DNA of 5,834 bases from NCBI GenBank assembly GCA_955652795.1, contig CATPBQ010000174.1, forward strand, positions 1 to 5,834, given 5' to 3'. The stretch comes from an uncultured Steroidobacteraceae bacterium. Lineage in GTDB: Bacteria; Pseudomonadota; Gammaproteobacteria; Steroidobacterales; Steroidobacteraceae. Positions 1-4,048 of the stretch are shown piece after piece; positions within the stretch are counted from its first letter, which is position 1; each line of letters begins with the position of its first letter. The position numbers were made by a program, and so were the translations under genes. A model generated the notes under the pieces. It was not told the DNA's origin. It searched no databases and was given only the letters and a program-made list of their open reading frames with translations.

Positions 1-354
1 AAACGCACCGACATCGCCATCCTGCGCACCCTGGGCGCAGCGCCACGGCGCGTGATGGGCATATTCATCACCCAGGGACTGGTGATCGGCTGGCTGGGCG
101 TGGCGCTCGGGGTGGTGCTGGGACTCGCGCTCGCGCTGCACGTCGACACCATCGTGCCGTTTCTCGAGCGCACCTTGCGCTTCCAGATCCTGGACGCCGA
201 CGTGTACTACATCACCGCGATCCCCGCCGAGGTGCACTGGAGGAACATCCTCACCATCGCCGTGGTGGCGCTGCTGCTGACGGCGCTCGCCACCGTGTAT
301 CCGGCGATCCGCGCGGCGCGCACCGCGCCGGCCGAAGCGCTGCGTTACGAGTAG
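1..354 (+). CDS. lolC: Lipoprotein-releasing ABC permease LolC, C-terminal part (5' end outside window)
   Basis: This is the last 117 codons of an FtsX-like permease of the LolC/E family, read in frame from base 1 to the TAG at 352-354. LolC/E pair with LolD in the inner membrane to extract mature lipoproteins destined for the outer membrane and pass them to LolA. Visible are the cytoplasmic coupling segment (TDIAILRTLGA, residues 3-13 of the fragment), a hydrophobic helix at about 18-46, a short periplasmic loop (about 47-80), a last helix at about 83-101 and the family tail YPAIRAARTAPAEALRYE. That tail resembles E. coli LolC (PAEALRYE) rather than E. coli LolE. The first three-quarters, including the first membrane helix, periplasmic domain and any LolA hook, lie upstream. 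An ATG at 52 is internal and is not the start. The next permease begins 3 bases after the stop, so the two are co-transcribed. The family is certain; the LolC versus LolE or LolF label is less so. Confidence 0.9.
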   Translation, partial: KRTDIAILRTLGAAPRRVMGIFITQGLVIGWLGVALGVVLGLALALHVDTIVPFLERTLRFQILDADVYYITAIPAEVHWRNILTIAVVALLLTALATVYPAIRAARTAPAEALRYE

Positions 355-357
355 TCC

Positions 358-1605
358 ATGGGCGGGTACGAATGGCTCATCGGCACGCGTTACCTGCGCT
401 CGACACACCGCCGCGGCTTCGTGTCGTTCGTCGCGCTCATGTCGGTATGCGGGCTGACGCTGGGGGTCGCGACCCTCATCGTCGTGCTGTCAGTCATGAA
501 CGGCTTCGAGCGCGAGCTGCGCAGCCGCATTCTCGCGGTCACCTCGCACGCCACCATCATGGGGCTTTCCGGCGCGCTGCCGGACTGGCGTGATCTGCAG
601 CAACAGGTGCGGCGGCAGAGCGGCGTGCAGGCCGCGGTCCCCTACGTCGAAAGCCAGGCGATGCTCGCCAACGGGGTGCGCCTGGCGGGGGCGAGCGTGC
701 GCGGGGTGCTGCCCGAGGAGGAACGCACCGCCACCGGCCTGGCACAGCATGTGACTTCCGGCAGCCTCGATGAGCTCAAGGCCGGCGCCTACGGCACCAT
801 TCTCGGCAGCGCGCTCGCGCACGAACTCAACGCGCGCGTGGGCGATTCGGTGGTGCTGATCGCGCCCGCGGGCACGGCAACGCCCACCGGGGTCGTACCG
901 CGCATGCGCCGCTTCCGGGTGGTGGGCCTGTTTCAATCCGGCATGTACGAGTTTGACCGGGGACTCGCGCTGGTGCACATGGCGGACGCCGCGCGCCTGT
1001 TTCAGCTCGGCGAGGCGGCTACCGGGCTGCGGCTGGCGTTCAATGACCCGCTGCGCGCCCCGGCGATCGTGCGCCGCGTGGCGCTGGCGCTCGGGGGTCC
1101 GGGCTTCTACGTCACCGACTGGACCCAGGATCACGCCAACTTCTTCCGCTCCATCGAGATCACCAAGTCGATGATGTTCGTCATCCTGCTGATGATCGTC
1201 GCCGTGGCCGCCTTCAACATCGTCGCCACGCTGGTCATGATCGTGAAAGAGAAGCAGACCGACATCGCGATCCTGCGCACCCTCGGCGCCGGTCCACCCA
1301 ACGTGCTGCTGACGTTCGCGGTGCAGGGCGTGCTGATCGGACTCGCCGGCACACTGCTCGGAGCGCTGCTCGGCACGCTGCTCGCCGACAACCTGCAGTC
1401 GCTGGTGGGCGCGCTCGAGCATCTGCTCGGTACGCAGTTCCTCGACGCGCGGGTGTACTACATGAGCGATCTGCCGGCCTACGTCGAAGGCATCGACGTG
1501 CTCAGGGTCTGCGCGGTGGCGTTCGTGCTGTGCGCGCTGGCGACCGTCTACCCGGCGTGGCGCGCGGCACGCACCGCGCCTGCGGAGGCCTTGCGGCATG
1601 AGTGA
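358..1605 (+). CDS. lolE: Second lipoprotein-releasing ABC permease, LolC/E family (LolE position)
   Basis: A complete 415-residue permease, the usual size for LolC/E (about 400-415). It should form the membrane part of the LolCDE transporter that releases outer-membrane lipoproteins from the inner membrane. Order: cytoplasmic start with LIGTRYLRS; helix 1 at about 21-47, followed by VMNGFEREL; a large periplasmic domain at about 50-268; helix 2 at about 272-296; the LolD-facing coupling segment KEKQTDIAILRTLGA (297-311); helix 3 at about 315-343; helix 4 at about 381-400; and the tail PAEALRHE. Residues 175-186 (TPTGVVPRMRRF), followed by VVGLFQSGMYEFD, align with the LolC region forming the LolA-binding hook (TPMG..P in E. 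coli LolC). By sequence it is therefore LolC- or LolF-like, although its position suggests LolE. The last 117 residues align without gaps to the upstream permease, with about 65 identities by hand count. The start ATG lies 3 bases after the lolC stop with no strong ribosome site, which suggests coupled translation. The 3' end overlaps lolD by 8 bases. Confidence 0.93.
   Translation: MGGYEWLIGTRYLRSTHRRGFVSFVALMSVCGLTLGVATLIVVLSVMNGFERELRSRILAVTSHATIMGLSGALPDWRDLQQQVRRQSGVQAAVPYVESQAMLANGVRLAGASVRGVLPEEERTATGLAQHVTSGSLDELKAGAYGTILGSALAHELNARVGDSVVLIAPAGTATPTGVVPRMRRFRVVGLFQSGMYEFDRGLALVHMADAARLFQLGEAATGLRLAFNDPLRAPAIVRRVALALGGPGFYVTDWTQDHANFFRSIEITKSMMFVILLMIVAVAAFNIVATLVMIVKEKQTDIAILRTLGAGPPNVLLTFAVQGVLIGLAGTLLGALLGTLLADNLQSLVGALEHLLGTQFLDARVYYMSDLPAYVEGIDVLRVCAVAFVLCALATVYPAWRAARTAPAEALRHE
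1584..1588 (+). promoter_or_regulatory. Ribosome binding site of lolD inside the lolE 3' end
   Basis: GGAGG sits 9 bases before the ATG at 1598. It is the clearest Shine-Dalgarno sequence in the left block and supports that ATG as the lolD start. It lies wholly within lolE coding sequence, so ribosomes ending lolE would pass over it. Confidence 0.7.
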
Positions 1606-2281
1606 CAACGTTCTGGAAGCCCGCGGCGTTCACAAGAGCTTCCGCCAGGGGCCGGTGCTGCTGCCGGTGCTGCAGGGTGTGGCGCTCGCGGTGTCCGCCG
1701 GTGAGCGGGTCGCAATCGTCGGCGCCTCCGGTTCCGGCAAGACCACGCTGCTGCAGATTCTCGGGGGTCTCGACCGTCCCACCGCCGGCGAGGTGTTGGT
1801 CGCCGGCCGCGACATTCACTCCCTGGCCGAGAGTGAGCGCGGCACGCTGCGCAACCACGCGCTCGGTTTCGTGTATCAGTTTCATCACCTGCTGCCGGAA
1901 TTCTCGGCCCTGGAGAACGTGGCCATGCCGCTGCTGGTGCGGCGCACGAAAGTCGCCGCCGCGCGTGCCGAGGCGCAGCGGCTGCTCGAGCGTGTGGGTC
2001 TTGGCGAGCGGCTGCAGCATCGGCCGCACCAACTCTCCGGCGGCGAGCGGCAGCGCGCGGCGGTCGCGCGCGCTCTGGTGACGCAGCCGCGTATCGTGCT
2101 GGCCGATGAGCCGACCGGCAATCTGGACGGCGGCAACGCCGACAGCGTGCTGGCGCTGATGCTGGAGCTCAATCGCGAACGCGGTACCAGCCTGGTGGTG
2201 GTGACTCATGACCTGAAGCTCGCCACGCGCATGGAGCGCGTGTACGAACTCGAGCGCGGCACGCTCACCGCGCGTGCCTAG
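1598..2281 (+). CDS. lolD: Lipoprotein-releasing system ATP-binding protein LolD
   Basis: A 227-residue ABC ATPase, close to the 233 residues of E. coli LolD. It powers lipoprotein extraction by the LolC/E permeases from the cytoplasmic side. Motifs in order: Walker A GASGSGKTT (42-50, Lys48); Q-loop Gln94 within FVYQFHHLLPEFSALENVAM (91-110), a stretch highly characteristic of LolD and almost the same in E. coli; signature LSGGE (146-150); Walker B VLADEP with Asp170 and catalytic Glu171; D-loop GNLD; and switch His204 in VVTHDLKLA. All catalytic residues are present. The start is the ATG with GGAGG 9 bases upstream, and the first 8 bases overlap lolE. It is the last gene of the lol operon here. 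The gene order permease-permease-ATPase differs from E. coli lolC-lolD-lolE. Macrolide-exporter MacB-type ATPases are the nearest alternative, but the FHHLLPEF motif and two adjacent LolC-type permeases favour LolD strongly. Confidence 0.97.
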   Translation: MSDNVLEARGVHKSFRQGPVLLPVLQGVALAVSAGERVAIVGASGSGKTTLLQILGGLDRPTAGEVLVAGRDIHSLAESERGTLRNHALGFVYQFHHLLPEFSALENVAMPLLVRRTKVAAARAEAQRLLERVGLGERLQHRPHQLSGGERQRAAVARALVTQPRIVLADEPTGNLDGGNADSVLALMLELNRERGTSLVVVTHDLKLATRMERVYELERGTLTARA

Positions 2282-2288
2282 CGGTGCG

Positions 2289-2303
2289 GGCGCGCCGCGC
2301 GCC
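2289..2303. terminator. GC hairpin between convergent lolD and DUF2062 genes (possible terminator)
   Basis: GGCGCG and CGCGCC form a perfect 6-bp stem around a 3-base loop in the 29-base gap between the lolD stop and the stop of the minus-strand gene. The position suits a two-way terminator. However, no T-run follows on either strand, so it is not a canonical intrinsic terminator; it may only block 3'-end decay or be a chance product of high GC. It also contains the 8-mer GGCGCGCC found twice in the other gap next to the DUF2062 gene. Confidence 0.25.
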
Positions 2304-2310
2304 GCCAGCT

Positions 2311-2829
2311 TCAGGCCGCCTGGGTGCCGTGTCGGGTGCGGTAGCGGCTCCTCACCTGCCAGCGCCACAGCAGCTCGAGCGACAGCCAGCCGATGAGGCC
2401 GGCGAGCAGCGCGCAGGCGATGCATCCGGCGACGAACGGCCGCCACACCGGCGCCAGGCTGTGGCCGAACCAGTGCCAGCTGGGGACGAACTTGAAGTGC
2501 TGGCGCGGCGTGTGCAGCAGCGCCGCCCCCACCCGGTAGGCGAGGTAGTACGCGGGCACCGCGGTGAAGGGATTGAGCAGGAAGGTGGTGCCGCAGATCA
2601 CCGGAATGTTGAGGCGCCAGATGACCGCAACGCTGGTTGCCAGGATCAGGTGCACCGGCAAGGGCACGAAGCAGATCGCAAGTCCGGCACCGAAGGCGTG
2701 CGTCACGCCGCGCCGATGCAGCGTCCACAGGTGCGGGTCGGTGATGCGCGCGCCGAAGGGCCGCAGGAACCAGCTCTCGCGCAGCGTGCGCGGGTCGGGG
2801 ATGAGTCTTTTCAGCAGCCGGCGTGGCAT
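2311..2829 (-). CDS. DUF2062 family inner-membrane protein of unknown function
   Basis: A 172-residue membrane protein matching the DUF2062 pattern: a basic start (MPRRLLKRLIPDPRTL), then RPFG..ITDPHLWTLHRRGV, a first hydrophobic segment with the family glycine/proline pattern (GAGLAICFVPLPVHLILA, about 47-64), a second segment with LNPFTAVPAYYLAYRVGAALL (about 85-105), and a third helix at about 131-154 ending in a basic tail. The Asn-Pro and Pro residues in the second segment are typical of the family. The role is not established; related genes are often found beside lol, exbBD and comEC genes in gammaproteobacteria, which hints at an envelope function. It stands alone on the minus strand, convergent with lolD and divergent from exbB. 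The ATG is supported by the conserved MPRR start, although the bases upstream show only a poor ribosome site. I see no convincing promoter for it. The family call is firm; the function is unknown. Confidence 0.88.
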   Translation of the reverse strand: MPRRLLKRLIPDPRTLRESWFLRPFGARITDPHLWTLHRRGVTHAFGAGLAICFVPLPVHLILATSVAVIWRLNIPVICGTTFLLNPFTAVPAYYLAYRVGAALLHTPRQHFKFVPSWHWFGHSLAPVWRPFVAGCIACALLAGLIGWLSLELLWRWQVRSRYRTRHGTQAA

Positions 2830-2868
2830 CGAGCCGCGGACTGTACCAGAAGGCCGCCACGGGGGATG

Positions 2869-2882
2869 TGCGGCGCGCCGCA
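2869..2882. promoter_or_regulatory. 14-bp perfect palindrome in the divergent intergenic region
   Basis: TGCGGCGCGCCGCA is identical to its reverse complement and ends 14 bases before the -35 box of the exbB promoter. It contains the 8-mer GGCGCGCC, which recurs at 2904-2911 with centres 32 bases apart, about three DNA turns. This layout would suit an operator shared by the divergent genes, but short GC palindromes are not rare at this base composition and no regulator is known from the window. Confidence 0.3.
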
Positions 2883-2896
2883 GCGGCGGCGCTGCC

Positions 2897-2924
2897 TTGA
2901 GCGGGCGCGCCCCTCCGGTATGAT
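2897..2924 (+). promoter_or_regulatory. Predicted sigma70-type promoter for exbB-exbD-msbA
   Basis: TTGAGC (-35, 2897-2902; 4 of 6 consensus bases) and TATGAT (-10, 2919-2924; 5 of 6) are separated by 16 bases. Transcription would start near 2931, leaving a leader of about 30 bases before the exbB ATG at 2963. It is the only A/T-richer patch in a very GC-rich gap and is correctly placed, so it is the likely promoter for the right-hand operon. Confidence 0.6.
2903..2912. promoter_or_regulatory. 10-bp palindrome in the spacer of the exbB promoter
   Basis: GGGCGCGCCC is a perfect palindrome filling most of the spacer between the predicted -35 and -10 boxes. A protein bound here would block RNA polymerase, so it is a candidate repressor site. 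It shares the core GGCGCGCC with the palindrome at 2869-2882. The evidence is sequence symmetry and position only. Confidence 0.28.
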
Positions 2925-2962
2925 GCCGCCTTCGCAGTCACCGCTCCCTGGGGTCGCGTAGG

Positions 2963-3601
2963 ATGTGGGAAATAGTGCGGGCCGGCGGCCCGCTGATGTG
3001 GCCGATCATTCTGTGCTCGATCACCGCGGCGGCGATCATTCTGGAGCGCCTGTGGACCCTGCAGGACAAGCGCGTGCTGCCGCAGGAGCTGCCACAGCGC
3101 GTGTGGCAGCTGATCGAAGCGAACCAGATCAATGACAAGGTGATCGCGGCGCTCGAGCAGAACTCCCCGCTCGGCAAACTCCTGGCCACCGGACTCGCCA
3201 ACCGTCACCGGCCGCGGGAGATCCTGATGGAGCGTCTCGAGGACACCGGGCGCCACGTGGTGCACGAACTCGAGCGCTTTCTCAACACGCTCGGCACGAT
3301 CGCCGGCGTGTCGCCACTGCTCGGCCTGCTCGGCACCGTGACCGGCATCATCCGCGCCTTCAACGCCATTCAGGCCGGTGGCATGGGCGACCCGCGCGCG
3401 CTTTCGGGCGGCATCGCCGAGGCGCTGATCTGTACCGTCGCCGGCCTGTGCGTCGCCATTCCCGCCCTCATCTTCTACCGCTACCTGCGTGGCAGGGTCG
3501 ATGGCATCGTGGTGCAGATGGAGAAGCATGCGATCCGCATGGCGGACGCGCTGGAAGCGGCGCGGCTGCGCGAGCGCGCCTCGCCGGCGGCCGCGGCGTA
3601 G
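2963..3601 (+). CDS. exbB: ExbB/TolQ-type proton channel protein (MotA/TolQ/ExbB family)
   Basis: A 212-residue inner-membrane protein of the MotA/TolQ/ExbB family, the stator part of a motor that turns the proton gradient into work through ExbD. Helix 1 is at about 10-28 (start MWEIVRAGGPLMWPIILCS is typical of this subgroup); a cytoplasmic stretch spans about 29-107; helix 2 is at about 108-133 with GLLGTVTGII; helix 3 is at about 150-173 with GGIAEALICTVAGLCVAIPA. Channel residues match E. coli ExbB: Thr125 (Thr148), Glu153 (Glu176) and Thr158 (Thr181). It lacks the long N-terminal periplasmic extension of E. coli ExbB, as is usual for TolQ-like and ExbB2-like proteins. The start ATG is favoured by the conserved N-terminus; TGGGG about 9 bases upstream is a weak ribosome site. 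A promoter lies at 2897-2924, and exbD follows after 15 bases. No TonB or TolA gene is in the window, so the driven partner is unknown. Confidence 0.94.
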   Translation: MWEIVRAGGPLMWPIILCSITAAAIILERLWTLQDKRVLPQELPQRVWQLIEANQINDKVIAALEQNSPLGKLLATGLANRHRPREILMERLEDTGRHVVHELERFLNTLGTIAGVSPLLGLLGTVTGIIRAFNAIQAGGMGDPRALSGGIAEALICTVAGLCVAIPALIFYRYLRGRVDGIVVQMEKHAIRMADALEAARLRERASPAAAA

Positions 3602-3616
3602 CGGGCCTGACTTGCC

Positions 3617-4048
3617 GTGAACCTCAAGCCGCGCCGCCACGAGGAGCCGGAAATCAACGTCGTGTCGCTGATCGACGTGGTGCTGCTGCTGGTGGTGTTC
3701 TTCATTCTGTCGAGCAGGTTCACCGACGAGGGGCGACTGCACGTGCACCTGCCGCATGCGAGCGCCGTGCCGAGCGAGAAGGTCAGTGGCGAGCCGCTGG
3801 TCGTGAGCGTGACCCAGCAGGGCGGTTATCTCGTGAACGGGCGCGAGCTCATCAATACCAGTCCCGAGACGCTGCGCGCCGCGCTGCTCAAGGAAGCCGG
3901 CACCAACCGCGCCATCCGCATCACGTTGCGCGCGGACGCGCGCGCGACTCACCAGTCCGTCATCACCGCCATGGACGTGCTCGGGCGCCTCGGGTTCTCC
4001 GAGGTCAATGTCGCGACGGTCAAGGAAGAGACGGCGGGCAAGCCTTGA
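3617..4048 (+). CDS. exbD: ExbD/TolR-family motor protein
   Basis: A 143-residue ExbD/TolR family protein, the partner that sits inside an ExbB pentamer and couples proton flow to periplasmic movement. A short basic cytoplasmic start (MNLKPRRHEEPEINVV) leads into one membrane helix at about 17-33 (SLIDVVLLLVVFFILSS). The essential aspartate is Asp20, matching Asp25 of E. coli ExbD. The rest (about 38-143) is a periplasmic domain with the family's LVVSVTQQGGYLVNG strand pair, the RITLRADARATHQSVITAMD segment and a GFSEVNVAT end. The residues before the aspartate read VVSLID rather than the common TPLID, so the usual proline is absent. The start is a GTG at 3617, 15 bases after exbB, with little ribosome-site sequence, which suggests coupling to exbB translation. 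Its TGA stop overlaps the proposed TTG start of msbA. Confidence 0.93.
   Translation: MNLKPRRHEEPEINVVSLIDVVLLLVVFFILSSRFTDEGRLHVHLPHASAVPSEKVSGEPLVVSVTQQGGYLVNGRELINTSPETLRAALLKEAGTNRAIRITLRADARATHQSVITAMDVLGRLGFSEVNVATVKEETAGKP

Noticed and set aside
52..354. A short independent gene of 100 residues starting at the ATG at 52.
   Set aside because: The frame is open and homologous to LolC from base 1 onward, so this ATG is internal to a gene cut by the window edge.
1598..1605. The 8-base lolE-lolD overlap as a possible frameshift or gene fusion.
   Set aside because: lolE ends at a normal family length and tail, and lolD has its own start with GGAGG upstream. The overlap is ordinary operon packing.
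490..1608. A 372-codon open frame on the minus strand opposite lolE.
   Set aside because: It is antisense to a well-conserved permease, and its low-complexity His/Arg/Gln-rich product resembles no family.
2840..2848. TGGTACAGT on the minus strand as an extended -10 box for the DUF2062 gene.
   Set aside because: It matches only 4 of 6 in the -10, has no -35 match at the right distance, and would leave a leader of only a few bases.
2284..2961. A 225-codon plus-strand open frame opposite the DUF2062 gene.
   Set aside because: Its product is low-complexity, whereas the minus-strand frame has clear DUF2062 motifs and membrane helices.
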